Origin: Bacteriovorax sp.
Lineage (GTDB): Bacteria > Bdellovibrionota > Bacteriovoracia > Bacteriovoracales > Bacteriovoracaceae
Direction: 5' to 3'
Assembly: GCA_018060625.1 (NCBI GenBank)
Contig: JAGOVS010000011.1
Location: 1 to 38,235, forward strand
DNA length: 38,235 bases
Made by a program: the position numbers and the translations under genes. The notes beneath the pieces were generated by a model, which saw only the letters and a list, made by a program, of their open reading frames with translations, had not been told where the DNA came from and made no database searches. How positions within the stretch are numbered: the stretch's first letter is position 1; each line of letters opens with the position of its first letter. Shown in pieces: positions 1 through 8,887 of the stretch.

Positions 1-261
1 TTCACTGAAATCAATTCCTATGATGAGTTCTGAATTCTGAAGACACGCCAAACTGAGGCGTCCAGTTCCCATCTTTTCTTTTTTCGCCTCCATTGGATGC
101 ATAAGAATGACAAAACGAGCTTTAGTATTGAAAGGTTTTATATGTGAACAGAGGCAATTCTCTTGAACGCGAAAACATTTAAAACAGAATTTTTCTCGTT
201 TGAACTTAGCCACATTCTCACTTAACTCTTGTTTTTTTCGAAGATATGTTACTTTATCCAT
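1..261 (-). CDS. DTW-domain protein, probable tRNA-uridine aminocarboxypropyltransferase (3' end outside window)
   Basis: Reading from an ATG at 261 on the minus strand gives 87 residues that run off the window. The N-terminal half has a zinc-binding cysteine cluster (FCFKCFRVQENCLC, four cysteines). It is followed by FVILMHPMEAKKEKMGTGRL and a conserved NSELIIGIDF segment. This is the usual start of the DTW family (YfiP/TapT), which adds the acp3 group to uridine in tRNA using S-adenosylmethionine; that function is family knowledge. The DTW motif itself lies beyond position 1. The start is 1 bp after the stop of the ArsC-like gene, so it is probably the third gene of a minus-strand operon. 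Confidence 0.82.
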   Translation of the reverse strand, partial: MDKVTYLRKKQELSENVAKFKREKFCFKCFRVQENCLCSHIKPFNTKARFVILMHPMEAKKEKMGTGRLSLACLQNSELIIGIDFSE

Positions 262-262
262 A

Positions 263-607
263 TTAGATTTTTAGTGCCCCATAGATTTCTTCATCAAACC
301 CAATTGCAAGGGTTTGATCATTTTTTTCCAAAATAGGTCTTTTAACCATGGAATTATTTTTAATTATAAAATCAATCTTGCCTTTAGAGGATAGTGCTTC
401 AAACTCATCTTTGTATTTTTTGTAAGTTATCCCTTTTTTGTTAACCGGGATATCACCAAAAAATTCCTGCCAACGTTTTAGTAAATCAGTAGTCGGAGGT
501 GTTTTCTTAAAATCAATAAATTCATACTCTATTTTTCTTTTTTCGAGAGAAGCTCTCGCTTTTTTCACTGTGTCGCAATTAGCAATCGCATACATCTTAA
601 TAGTCAT
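263..607 (-). CDS. ArsC/Spx-family thioredoxin-fold protein (YffB-like)
   Basis: The 114-residue product matches the short ArsC/Spx/YffB family in length and motifs. It begins IKMYAIANCDTVKKA, with a single active-site-type cysteine, and has the KRPIL segment near residue 90 followed by a glycine-phenylalanine. There is no second cysteine, so it resembles YffB/Spx-type proteins (glutathione-dependent reductase or regulator) rather than a CXXC arsenate reductase. True arsenate reduction is not shown. AGGAAA precedes the ATG. It starts 1 bp after the methyltransferase stop and ends 1 bp before the DTW gene, indicating one transcript. Confidence 0.85.
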   Translation of the reverse strand: MTIKMYAIANCDTVKKARASLEKRKIEYEFIDFKKTPPTTDLLKRWQEFFGDIPVNKKGITYKKYKDEFEALSSKGKIDFIIKNNSMVKRPILEKNDQTLAIGFDEEIYGALKI

Positions 608-608
608 T

Positions 609-1229
609 CTATTTTTTCCTAAAAATGACGACCGCTTTTTGATCGTTGTAAATCTCTTCTAAATTATACTTGGTAGCCAAATAATCAAATGTTTTTACGT
701 TGTAAAAAGTAACGTGTGTTGGATCATTTTTATACCACCACGATTGATAATCTATTTCATCAGTAAGGAATTGAGTCATGATACCTAAAACGCCACCTGG
801 TTTGACTAAACTGATAAGTTCTTCCCAGTTTTGTTTTGGATTTTTAAAATGCTCAACGACTTCAGTAGAAGTAACGACATCGTATGTAATTTCTAATAAT
901 TTATTATCTGGGTAAAATAAAAGATCGTAATCCGAGACGATTCCGCCTTTTATCTTTAACAGATAGGATAATGTAGGCCCGGGGCCACACCCATAATCCA
1001 GCGAAGTAAACTTTTCAGGCAAGAAGGGAGTCAAAGGATTCAGCAGTCTTTCTAGAAATTGAATATAACCTGGGTCTTGATTATTATTTTGATGGGAAGA
1101 ATAACGTTTAAAATCTTCTTCTAAGGTCAAAAAAAGGGATGGATTTTTAAAGACCAGTCCACAGCTAGAACAGCTAAAGACATCTTGTCTCTCAATTAAT
1201 GATACTGAATGGCAAAGTAAACAATTCAT
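609..1229 (-). CDS. class I SAM-dependent methyltransferase with N-terminal zinc ribbon
   Basis: The protein has 206 residues. The first 25 hold two CXXC knuckles (CLLC and CSSC), a small zinc ribbon. Around residue 78 LDYGCGPGP is the SAM-binding glycine loop, and DVVTSTEVVEHFKNP near residue 120 is the post-motif typical of the Methyltransf_23/UbiG-like group. The substrate is unknown. It may be the first gene of a minus-strand operon with the ArsC-like and DTW genes. No ribosome binding site precedes the ATG. A TATAGT at 1241-1246 (minus) lies 11 bp before the ATG, so the mRNA may have a leader of only a few bases, but I see no good -35 box. Confidence 0.85.
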   Translation of the reverse strand: MNCLLCHSVSLIERQDVFSCSSCGLVFKNPSLFLTLEEDFKRYSSHQNNNQDPGYIQFLERLLNPLTPFLPEKFTSLDYGCGPGPTLSYLLKIKGGIVSDYDLLFYPDNKLLEITYDVVTSTEVVEHFKNPKQNWEELISLVKPGGVLGIMTQFLTDEIDYQSWWYKNDPTHVTFYNVKTFDYLATKYNLEEIYNDQKAVVIFRKK

Positions 1230-1300
1230 TTTTTGTGGATACTATAGATCCATGTCATTGCAAATGGATTTCTTCTTTTTTTGGGTTTTTAGGGAATTAA

Positions 1301-1329
1301 TTGCCGTATCCCCCATTACTCATTATAAT
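1301..1329 (+). promoter_or_regulatory. sigma-70-type promoter placed directly at the uup start codon
   Basis: TTGCCG at 1301-1306, a 17-bp spacer and a perfect TATAAT at 1324-1329. The expected transcription start coincides with the ATG at 1336, and no ribosome binding site lies between. This predicts a leaderless mRNA and decides the start codon of the gene. Confidence 0.7.
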
Positions 1330-1335
1330 CCACTA

Positions 1336-3240
1336 ATGAGTTTATTATGCACCCTAAAGAACATTCGCCTAAGTTTTGGCCCTAAAGTCATCTTTAATAA
1401 TGCCCAAATTTCTGTTTCCGTTTCTGATCGCATTGGTCTTTTGGGACTCAATGGTAAGGGGAAATCAACTCTCTTTAAAATCTTAACAGGGGATCTTGTT
1501 CCCGATCACTCATCTCCTCCTTTTGAGTTTAACAAGGCACGAGGGGATGGAGATGAAAATAAACGCTTTTCTCTTTTTTATGTTCCTCAAGAATTACCCC
1601 TTGATGGAAATAGAAATCTTACTCTCAAAGAATATTTTTTTGTTTTTTACCCTGAACTCAAAAGTGTCTATGAGAATTCCCTCCATCAATTTGAGGAAAT
1701 GCACGGTTGGGATCTTATTCAAAATTATGAATCCTACCTCAAGCATTTTGGGCTCCCTGATTTAAATAAATTGGTGGCCGATTTAAGTGGTGGAGAACAA
1801 AAAAAAATTCTTTTAAGTCTGGGACTTTCATGTCGAGCGAATCTCATTCTATGGGATGAGCCCACAAATCATCTTGATATAGAAACAATAAAACTTTTTG
1901 AAGATGAACTTAATTCTACATCAAAAGCTTTTATGCTTATCACCCATGATCGCTTTCTTCTTTCGAAATTGACTCGAAAGATTTTTCATATCCAACACGG
2001 ACGAATTGAAAGTTTCAATGGTTCTTATACTGATTACTTGGCCTTTTTAGAAAGAGAAGAATCTTCCAAACTCCACTTACTCGATAAGCTTAAAAACAAC
2101 CTTGAGCGAGAACAAGCATGGATGCGCCAAGGAATAAAGGCACGAGGAACTCGCAGCAAAAAGCGAGTAGAAAATTTTCTTGATTTAAAAAGCCGTGTCT
2201 CTACAATTAAAAGTGAAGCTAAAAAAAATTTAGATCTCACTCTACAAAAATCTGGAAGACAAACAAAGGTACTCGTCTCTTTTGCGAATCTTACTTTTTC
2301 CTACCCTGGCTATTCTCCACTATTTGAAAATATTACAGGAGAAATTCATAAAGGTAATAAGATTGGCCTCCTTGGGAAAAATGGAGTGGGAAAAACGACT
2401 CTGCTTAAATTAATTCGCAATGAAATGACCCCAGTCTCTGGCGCGATGAAAACTGCTGATAATTTACAAATTCAATATTTCTCTCAAAAACGAGATGAAT
2501 TAGAAATCGATACAACCCCTCACCAGCTTTTGGGTGATGGATCTGATTTTGTTTCCTTACCCGATGGAACTAAGAAACATGTCGCTTCATATTTTGAAAG
2601 CTTTCTTTTTCATCGTGATGACATTCATCGCCCCCTTAAAACTTTTTCAGGTGGTGAAAAAAGTCGCCTTCAACTTGCCCTAAATCTTACAAGATCAGGA
2701 GATATACTTATCTTTGATGAGCCAACCAATGATTTGGATCTTGAGACAATTGGAATTCTAGAGGAAAAACTCACTGAATTTCAGGGCGCTGTAATCCTCA
2801 TTAGCCACGACCGTGCCTTTTTAAGTACCGTCACCAATAAAGTCTGGCTTCTCGAAGACCAAAAACTGCAAAATTTTGAAGGTGGCTATGAACAAGTGGC
2901 CCCTTATCTGGAAGTCTTAGAATTAGAAAAGGAAATGAGTAACGATTTAACCGAACCAGACGACTCAACTCTTAAGGGCCTCCCTACTTTACCAAACAAA
3001 GAAGTGAGCAAACTTACAAATAAAGAGAAAAAAAGGCTAGTTGGTATTTACGAAGAAATCGAATCTACTGAAAACAAAATAAAATTCATCGAAGAAAAAA
3101 TGGCAAGTTTAGATTTTTCCAAACTTGCTGACCCCAAAAACCAAGAGCTCAAAATTCTTACAGACGCACAAGGAGTTTTGGAAGAGCGCCTATTGGCCCT
3201 TTACGAGGAACTCGAAGACTTGGAAACCCGCAATACCTGA
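1336..3240 (+). CDS. uup: ABC-F family ATPase, Uup type
   Basis: Soluble protein with two ABC ATPase domains and no membrane segment. Domain 1 has Walker A GLNGKGKST, signature LSGGEQKK and Walker B LILWDEPTNHLD. Domain 2 has Walker A GKNGVGKTT, signature FSGGEKSRL and Walker B ILIFDEPTNDLD. The linker between them (about residues 240-290 from this start) is the charged helical P-site-tRNA interaction motif region. The C-terminal 90 residues are a lysine/glutamate-rich coiled coil, the hallmark of Uup among ABC-F proteins. These act on ribosomes or branched DNA intermediates. An in-frame ATG at 1252 would add 28 phenylalanine-rich residues not seen in the family. The promoter ends just before 1336, so I choose 1336 (634 residues). 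Confidence 0.9.
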   Translation: MSLLCTLKNIRLSFGPKVIFNNAQISVSVSDRIGLLGLNGKGKSTLFKILTGDLVPDHSSPPFEFNKARGDGDENKRFSLFYVPQELPLDGNRNLTLKEYFFVFYPELKSVYENSLHQFEEMHGWDLIQNYESYLKHFGLPDLNKLVADLSGGEQKKILLSLGLSCRANLILWDEPTNHLDIETIKLFEDELNSTSKAFMLITHDRFLLSKLTRKIFHIQHGRIESFNGSYTDYLAFLEREESSKLHLLDKLKNNLEREQAWMRQGIKARGTRSKKRVENFLDLKSRVSTIKSEAKKNLDLTLQKSGRQTKVLVSFANLTFSYPGYSPLFENITGEIHKGNKIGLLGKNGVGKTTLLKLIRNEMTPVSGAMKTADNLQIQYFSQKRDELEIDTTPHQLLGDGSDFVSLPDGTKKHVASYFESFLFHRDDIHRPLKTFSGGEKSRLQLALNLTRSGDILIFDEPTNDLDLETIGILEEKLTEFQGAVILISHDRAFLSTVTNKVWLLEDQKLQNFEGGYEQVAPYLEVLELEKEMSNDLTEPDDSTLKGLPTLPNKEVSKLTNKEKKRLVGIYEEIESTENKIKFIEEKMASLDFSKLADPKNQELKILTDAQGVLEERLLALYEELEDLETRNT

Positions 3241-3315
3241 GTTTTTCACTTGGGAACAATTTACTTCTTAATGTATTTGCAAAATTCACGATAAGATTTG
3301 CATGAGGAGTAAAGC

Positions 3316-3762
3316 ATGAAAAAACCGCTTTTAACTGCAATTCACTTTTTTTCACTTATCATTAGCGGATTAAGCATCCATCAAGCTTTTGCCCAGAGAG
3401 ATCCGGCAGTAGGGCCTATGACTGAAATTTCACTTGAAGAGAATCGACCTAAAAGCCTAGAGCATGGATTTGATTTTGGCGAGAATTCACAAAAAATTTT
3501 GGAACCAGCTCGTCTTCCGGCCAATGCTAATATTGTTGCGAAAACGCAAACTAAAGGTACTCCCTATTCATACGCTGGCCCAATGATTTTTCTGCTGGCC
3601 CTTCCATTGGCCCTGTGGATTGTTGTTTCAAAAAAAATGAAAGCTCAGAATTCTGAAAAAATTGATTATTATCCAAGAACCCTTCAGTTTAAGCCTCACA
3701 AAACCAATCCTCGCTCTCCAGATATTGATGAGGAAGATCAAGACTACCCAAAAGCTTCTTAA
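3316..3762 (+). CDS. small exported single-pass membrane protein of unknown function
   Basis: I do not recognise this 148-residue protein. Residues 1-26 form a signal peptide ending SIHQAFA before Q. Residues about 96-112 (PMIFLLALPLALWIVVS) form a membrane segment followed by a basic KKMK, giving a periplasmic N-terminal region of about 65 residues and a short cytoplasmic tail rich in lysine, proline and aspartate. AGGAG lies 7 bp before the ATG. Its TAA overlaps the stop codon of the convergent gene by 4 bp. This signal-peptide plus late-TM layout resembles small regulatory membrane proteins, but nothing identifies a partner. Confidence 0.72.
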   Translation: MKKPLLTAIHFFSLIISGLSIHQAFAQRDPAVGPMTEISLEENRPKSLEHGFDFGENSQKILEPARLPANANIVAKTQTKGTPYSYAGPMIFLLALPLALWIVVSKKMKAQNSEKIDYYPRTLQFKPHKTNPRSPDIDEEDQDYPKAS

Positions 3763-4409
3763 TTTTTAAATGTCTTCCACTTACCACTGCCTTCATAGAC
3801 GTAGACCTGACTTATGGAGCGAAACTTCACAATAAGTTCTTTAATTCCATCATTATTTAGATCAGATAAAGAAACTTGATAGTTTCTTAGATGATAATGC
3901 CCTTTCAAAGACCTATTTTCCTCAAAAACACTTGGTCCCTTAAGAACATTCAAGCTCATCAAATCTCGATTATCAATTGTCGCAACGTAAATCCTTGATG
4001 TCCCTTGCATCTCTGTATATCTACTGAGACCTTCATAATAATACATAACAAGTACCGAGGTAATGTCAGATAACTTTTTAAATTCAATCCTAAAAAGTTC
4101 TGCATTGTACCCTTTTGCCTCAAATCGATAACCAAATATCTTTCGCTTTTCCCCTTTAATATTCTCAAAAATCTCAATCCAATCTTCATTTTCTTTTTTT
4201 ACATAGACGAGATCTTCGGGGTTTTTATCATTATTGAGATCTAGAGCATAATAAGGTGTATGAACATAGTAGGAATATTTCTTCTCTTCTAATGGTTTTG
4301 TTACCGGAGAAAGTTCTCCAGAGAAAATCTGTCGAAAGAAACGCTCATCCTGTGGCATGGCCCTCCACGGCACTAGGAATGTAAATAAGAAAATAAAAAA
4401 TAGTCTCAT
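3759..4409 (-). CDS. secreted protein with two FG-GAP/VCBS-like calcium loops, unknown function
   Basis: The 216-residue product has an N-terminal signal peptide (MRLFFIFLFTFLVPWRA). Two segments, ALDLNNDKNPEDLVY near residue 55 and LSDLNNDGIKELIV near residue 185, carry the D-x-N-x-D-G-x-x-E pattern of calcium-binding FG-GAP/VCBS repeats. The region between is beta-rich (RIYVATID, RIEFKKL). A periplasmic or surface beta-structured protein is likely; no enzymatic motif is visible. The gene is monocistronic and converges on the membrane-protein gene with overlapping stops. Confidence 0.7.
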   Translation of the reverse strand: MRLFFIFLFTFLVPWRAMPQDERFFRQIFSGELSPVTKPLEEKKYSYYVHTPYYALDLNNDKNPEDLVYVKKENEDWIEIFENIKGEKRKIFGYRFEAKGYNAELFRIEFKKLSDITSVLVMYYYEGLSRYTEMQGTSRIYVATIDNRDLMSLNVLKGPSVFEENRSLKGHYHLRNYQVSLSDLNNDGIKELIVKFRSISQVYVYEGSGKWKTFKN

Positions 4410-4546
4410 TACTTTGAGTTTATACGAGCTTTAAAAAAAGGGCGAATTCGCTCATTTTTACCTAGGGAGACATTCCCATAAAAAAATATTTCAGTTAGAC
4501 TATTAACAAACTTAAACTCTCGGCTTTTAATACTTAAAGGGACAAA

Positions 4547-5296
4547 ATGGATTTCACTCTTTTATACACAAAAAATGAACAACAGGGACTTATACGTTCT
4601 TTTAAACTAAACGATACTTCTGCGAGCAAGGTTATCGACCTCCAGGAGGCTAAGCAATCTCCGCTCCAAGGATTCATCTTTTCAGAGGATTTAAAAAATG
4701 ATGATTTTTTAGCGGGACTTGAGCATGAGGTAAAATTTTATCCCATTCGTTCGCACACTGAGTTCGGTCTCAGTTTAGAGGCTTTTGAAAAGTTAACATA
4801 CGAAGAAGCTAAAAAGATTTTCGATAAAATGCGTGAAAATTGGATTATTCAAAATAATATCTCTCTTATTGAAGAAATATTTAAAGTTAGAAACCATCTT
4901 CTCGGACTTTGGCCAAATGATCGTTCTGGATTTTTTGAAGAATTATGGTTTCTTCTAAAATCTAATCTTGGGGCTTCTAATTTACGTTTGATCTATAATG
5001 ACATTGTTAAGTCTAAAAATGAGAACGAAAAAAATAAATTAGTCAAAGTTAAGGTCCAGGGAGAACGTTATCCAGAGCTTGTCTCTTGTGACGAAATGGA
5101 CGAACAAGTTTTAAAAAGTTACGAAAAGGAATTTGGAAATCTTTTTGAAATTACCGACTACAATAAAGAAAAAGGACAACTCGTCATTTGCGCCAATATC
5201 AAAAAGAGCCCCGTGCTTATTATGGCCAATGTCTATCAACTGACTCGTTTACAAAAGTCGCTTTTGTCATCTCTTTTTGAAGGTCTAAATTTATAA
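4547..5296 (+). CDS. conserved-looking cytoplasmic protein of unknown function
   Basis: The 249-residue protein has no signal peptide, membrane segment or motif I recognise. It is charged and helical, with the KLTYEEAKKIFDKMRENW helix near residues 85-102. The C-terminal 70 residues (LFEITDYNKEKGQLVICANI and then an amphipathic helix) have a beta-beta-helix look reminiscent of the end of a GAF/PAS-type domain; this is only an impression. AAAGGGAC lies 5 bp before the ATG. The 137 bp upstream hold a possible TTAACA/TTTAAT promoter (17-bp spacer) and nothing else. It ends 3 bp before the convergent HIT gene. Confidence 0.6.
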   Translation: MDFTLLYTKNEQQGLIRSFKLNDTSASKVIDLQEAKQSPLQGFIFSEDLKNDDFLAGLEHEVKFYPIRSHTEFGLSLEAFEKLTYEEAKKIFDKMRENWIIQNNISLIEEIFKVRNHLLGLWPNDRSGFFEELWFLLKSNLGASNLRLIYNDIVKSKNENEKNKLVKVKVQGERYPELVSCDEMDEQVLKSYEKEFGNLFEITDYNKEKGQLVICANIKKSPVLIMANVYQLTRLQKSLLSSLFEGLNL

Positions 5297-5299
5297 TTT

Positions 5300-5644
5300 T
5301 TAGCGACGGCCAAAATGACCTAGAACCTCTCCACCCACAACATGAAAATGGGTATGAAATACCGTTTGACCGGCGTTCTTTCCTAGATTCGTTACGACTC
5401 GAAATCCCTCTCGACTAAGATCTTTATCTTTGGTGAAGTCAGCAATCGCTGAAAAAACTTCTCCAATCGCATTTGACTCTTTACTCATTTCATTAATATT
5501 CGTTGTGTGATTTTTATGAAGAAACAAGAGATGTGTATCGGCCTGGGGATGAATATCTTCAAAAGCATAAACTTTCTCATTTTCAAAAACTTTTTTGGAT
5601 GGGATTACACCACTAATAATCTTGCAAAATAAACAATCTTCCAT
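5300..5644 (-). CDS. HIT-family nucleotide-binding hydrolase (HinT-like)
   Basis: The 114-residue product begins MEDCLFCKIISG and ends with the histidine-triad motif HTHFHVVGG, matching the HinT/PKCI branch that hydrolyses purine nucleoside phosphoramidates. It keeps the NAGQTVFHTHFH context in which the third histidine is the nucleophile. The CXXC near the start may bind zinc. An in-frame TTG lies one codon earlier at 5647, but the ATG at 5644 has AAGGA at better spacing and fits the family start. It is the last gene of the rho-prfA-murA cluster, 5 bp after murA. Confidence 0.93.
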   Translation of the reverse strand: MEDCLFCKIISGVIPSKKVFENEKVYAFEDIHPQADTHLLFLHKNHTTNINEMSKESNAIGEVFSAIADFTKDKDLSREGFRVVTNLGKNAGQTVFHTHFHVVGGEVLGHFGRR

Positions 5645-5649
5645 CAACT

Positions 5650-6900
5650 CTATCCTTTTACTCTTTTGATCTTAGCACCTAACTGCGAGAATTTTTCTTC
5701 TAATTTTTCGTATCCACGATCCAAATGATAAACACGTTGAAGTTCAGTTTCTCCTTGCGTGGCAAGGGCCGCAATAATCAAAGCGGCAGAAGCTCGAAGA
5801 TCAGTACACATAATCGGGGCCGCTGTAAGGGATATTCCGCCTTCAATAATGGCAATTTTTCCTTTTAAAGTAATGTCTGCTCCTAATCGAACAAGTTCCG
5901 GAACATGCATAAAACGATTTTCAAAAATATTTTCAGTAACAACTGAAATACCGCTTACTTGTGTACAAAGGGCAATCAGTTGCGCCTGAGCGTCAGTGGG
6001 AAATCCAGGAAAAGGAGCTGTATCAACCTGACAGCCTCTCAATTCGCTTTTATAGACCATTATTTTATCTCCACTCGTCTCAATCTTTGCCCCCATTTTT
6101 TTAAGTACATCGATGACATATTGAAGATGAAGTGGATTAACACCCTCAATGGTGATTGAAGATCCTGTTGCCAAGGCGGCCATAAGATAAGTCGAAGCCT
6201 CAATACGATCCCCAATTGCCTCGTAAGTAACTTCGTGGAAACTTTTGACTCCAGTTACTTCAATTTTTTGAGTACCAATCCCCGAGATTTTGGCCCCCAT
6301 CGCATTTAAAAAATGGGCCAAGTCATCAATCTCTGGCTCCAGGGCCGCATTCTCAATAATGGTCACTCCATCGGTAAAGACAGACGCCATCATCAAATTC
6401 TCAGTTGCTCCCACTGAAGGAAAATCCAATCGTAAATTTGTCGGAAGCATTTTTTCCACATGTGCTTCAACATAACCAGCATTCAAGGTAATTTTACAAC
6501 CCAATTTTTCTAAATTACTTAAATGTAAATCAATAGGTCGAGTCCCAATAGCGCAGCCTCCAGGAAGTGAAACCTTTGCTTTACCCAATCGGGCTAGAAG
6601 TGGTCCCAGGACAAAGATAGAAGCACGCATTGTCTTAACGAGATCATAAGTTGCTTCATGTGAATTCAGGGTTGAGGCATTAAAGGTAGTAATATCTCCC
6701 TTCTTTTCAACTTGCACTCCCAAATTTGAGAGAAGTTTAATCATCGTTTTTATATCTTGAAGTTCAGGAATATTTTTTAAATGAATCGGTTTATCTGAAA
6801 GCAATATGGCCGCTAAAATAGGTAAATAAGCATTCTTTGCCCGTGAGATACGAACACTTCCCGAAAGTGTACATGGCCCGCTAATGATTAATTTATCCAT
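5650..6900 (-). CDS. murA: UDP-N-acetylglucosamine 1-carboxyvinyltransferase
   Basis: First committed step of peptidoglycan synthesis: transfers enolpyruvate from PEP to UDP-GlcNAc in the cytoplasm. At 416 residues the length is standard. Lys22-Asn23 (RAKNAYLPILAA) and the catalytic loop PGGCAIGTRPIDLH with Cys116 are present. The active-site cysteine predicts fosfomycin sensitivity, by family knowledge. The usual SGAKNA reads SRAKNA here, a small deviation. AAGGAT precedes the ATG, which lies 1 bp after the prmC stop, so the genes are almost certainly co-transcribed. Confidence 0.97.
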   Translation of the reverse strand: MDKLIISGPCTLSGSVRISRAKNAYLPILAAILLSDKPIHLKNIPELQDIKTMIKLLSNLGVQVEKKGDITTFNASTLNSHEATYDLVKTMRASIFVLGPLLARLGKAKVSLPGGCAIGTRPIDLHLSNLEKLGCKITLNAGYVEAHVEKMLPTNLRLDFPSVGATENLMMASVFTDGVTIIENAALEPEIDDLAHFLNAMGAKISGIGTQKIEVTGVKSFHEVTYEAIGDRIEASTYLMAALATGSSITIEGVNPLHLQYVIDVLKKMGAKIETSGDKIMVYKSELRGCQVDTAPFPGFPTDAQAQLIALCTQVSGISVVTENIFENRFMHVPELVRLGADITLKGKIAIIEGGISLTAAPIMCTDLRASAALIIAALATQGETELQRVYHLDRGYEKLEEKFSQLGAKIKRVKG

Positions 6901-6901
6901 T

Positions 6902-7798
6902 TTACATCCTTTTTTTAATTCTTAAAAATCGATTTCTACTTGTATAGTCTTTTATAATGTCAACTTTTGCAAATCCTACTTTGTGGGCCAAGTCCTTCAA
7001 AGATTCAAGATGATTTTCGTGTCCCTCAATAAGCGAGACGCCAGAGTCATTTAATTTTAGATAAATACTTTGGAAAAAATCCTCAAACCAAAGATCGTAG
7101 ATATCGTCTTCCAAAAAGAGTGCCATACCAGGCTCATGACTAACTACTTGATGATGAACACTCTCGTAGTCTCCAAGACGTTTAATATAGGGCGGATTTG
7201 AAAGAATTATATCAAAGTGCCCCTCTAATTCTTTTAATCGATCTGATTGAATAAAACTAACCTTATGTTTAGTAGAAAAAGCATAATAAAGCCTGAAATA
7301 ATTTTGCCTAGCTATGTCTAGGGCCTTCATCGATAAATCTGAGGCCACTACTTCTAATTCTGAAGTCTCTTCAAATAAGAGGGAAAGGGCTATGGCCCCT
7401 GAGCCTGTTCCAATATCGGCCACTCGGCATTTTTTTAAACGATAATGTTTTTGAATCTCTAAGCTTGCTAGTTCAACTAATATTTCCGTTTCGCTCCTAG
7501 GAATTAATACGTCGCTTGTGACGTGAAAATAGGAACGATAAAAATATGCATAACCTGTAATGTATTCAAGGGGGACTCCCTTCTTCAACTGTTCAAAAAA
7601 AAAAGTGAAGGGATGATTTTTATGGTTAAAAAAAGGGGATTCAAACAGCTCTTCACTGTCAGCTTTTTTTATGGATGCAAACAGTTTCAAATCTCTTTTA
7701 AGACGATAAATTGTAAGCCCAGGGTAACAAGAAAGTAGAGATTTTTTTTCTTCATTAAAGAATCTTAGTAAATAATCCCCTAAGCTTTCCATCACCAT
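6902..7798 (-). CDS. prmC: peptide chain release factor N5-glutamine methyltransferase
   Basis: PrmC methylates the glutamine of the GGQ motif in release factors, and its substrate gene prfA lies directly upstream. The 298-residue product has the N-terminal helical release-factor-binding domain with VPLEYITGYAYF near residue 75. The SAM loop is DIGTGSG at 128-134 and the catalytic NPPY is at 201-204. The start at 7798 (ATG, with another ATG two codons on) lies 10 bp after the prfA stop; the preceding G-rich stretch GTTGGTGG is a weak ribosome binding site. Translational coupling with prfA is likely. Confidence 0.95.
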   Translation of the reverse strand: MVMESLGDYLLRFFNEEKKSLLSCYPGLTIYRLKRDLKLFASIKKADSEELFESPFFNHKNHPFTFFFEQLKKGVPLEYITGYAYFYRSYFHVTSDVLIPRSETEILVELASLEIQKHYRLKKCRVADIGTGSGAIALSLLFEETSELEVVASDLSMKALDIARQNYFRLYYAFSTKHKVSFIQSDRLKELEGHFDIILSNPPYIKRLGDYESVHHQVVSHEPGMALFLEDDIYDLWFEDFFQSIYLKLNDSGVSLIEGHENHLESLKDLAHKVGFAKVDIIKDYTSRNRFLRIKKRM

Positions 7799-7808
7799 GC
7801 ACCACCAA

Positions 7809-8882
7809 CTATTCTTCTTGGCCTTTCATCAACTCGGCTTGATGGTGAGCAATTAATGCATCTGTTATGCCCCCAAGGTCTCCATTCATTACCCCATCGA
7901 GATTATGGACGGTTAAACCAATACGGTGGTCACTAATTCTATTTTGAGGATAATTATACGTTCTTATTTTTTCTGACCGATCGCCATCCCCAATCTGACC
8001 ACGTCTTTCTGAGTCAATCTCGCTCTTCTGAGCCTGAACCATATTATCATAGATTCTAGAGCGTAGAATCTTCATTGCCTTTTCTTTATTTTTTAATTGT
8101 GATTTTTGGTCTTGGTTAGCAACTGACATTCCCGTAGGGATGTGAGTAATTCGAACGGCAGAGTCCGTCGTATTAACCGATTGCCCTCCAGAGCCACCTG
8201 AACGATAAACATCAATGCGAAGATCATTTGGATTTAGTTCAAATTCAACCTCATCGACTTCTGGCATGACGGCAATTGTAATTGTAGAAGTATGAACACG
8301 TCCCATCGTTTCGGTTTTAGGGACACGCTGGACTCGATGAACGCCTGCTTCCCATTTTAACTTTGAATAAACCTTGTCACCTGTAACGGTAAAAATAATC
8401 TCTTTAATACCTTGATCGCCTTCAGACATTGAATCAACTTCAATCTTGTAACCTAAATGGCGAAAATAGTTTTGATAAAGACGAAACATATCAGCAACAA
8501 AGATTGAAGCTTCATCACCTCCGGCACCGGCCCGCATTTCCATGATTACGTTTCTATCATCGAGTGGATCTTTAGGAAGTAAAAGAAGCTTTAAGCGCTC
8601 TTCCAGGGGAGGAATCTGCCCTTCAAGTTCGGAAAGTTCCATCTTGGCCATTTCGCGCATATCTTCGTCTTTTTCGTTTTTTAAAATTTCCTTAGAGCCT
8701 TCAAGGTCATCTTTGAGTTTTTTGTATTCTCGAAAAGCAATAACAACTTCCTCGATATTAGAGCGCTCAGAAGAAATTTCTTTAAATTCTTTCTGACGCT
8801 CGTAAATGGAAGGGTCTGCTAGTTTTTCGGTGAGTTGTTCATAACGAGCAACAACTGCCTCTAATTTATCGAACATTGACAT
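7809..8882 (-). CDS. prfA: peptide chain release factor 1
   Basis: Terminates translation at UAA and UAG. The 357-residue product has the class-I RF layout: N-terminal helical domain, the codon-recognition P-x-T tripeptide as Pro188-Lys189-Thr190 in VQRVPKTETMGRVH, and the peptidyl-hydrolysis GGQ at 232-234 within SGGSGGQSVNTTDSAVR. P-x-T rather than SPF marks RF1 and not RF2. PAT is the commonest form of the tripeptide, so the middle lysine is a mild variant. It starts 5 bp after the DUF1385 stop and is followed by prmC. Confidence 0.97.
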   Translation of the reverse strand: MSMFDKLEAVVARYEQLTEKLADPSIYERQKEFKEISSERSNIEEVVIAFREYKKLKDDLEGSKEILKNEKDEDMREMAKMELSELEGQIPPLEERLKLLLLPKDPLDDRNVIMEMRAGAGGDEASIFVADMFRLYQNYFRHLGYKIEVDSMSEGDQGIKEIIFTVTGDKVYSKLKWEAGVHRVQRVPKTETMGRVHTSTITIAVMPEVDEVEFELNPNDLRIDVYRSGGSGGQSVNTTDSAVRITHIPTGMSVANQDQKSQLKNKEKAMKILRSRIYDNMVQAQKSEIDSERRGQIGDGDRSEKIRTYNYPQNRISDHRIGLTVHNLDGVMNGDLGGITDALIAHHQAELMKGQEE

Positions 8883-8887
8883 GGATA

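Noticed and set aside
1252-1335. N-terminal extension of the ABC-F protein from an upstream in-frame ATG
   Set aside because: The 28 residues are phenylalanine-rich and unlike any ABC-F start, and a TTGCCG-17-TATAAT promoter lies inside this stretch.
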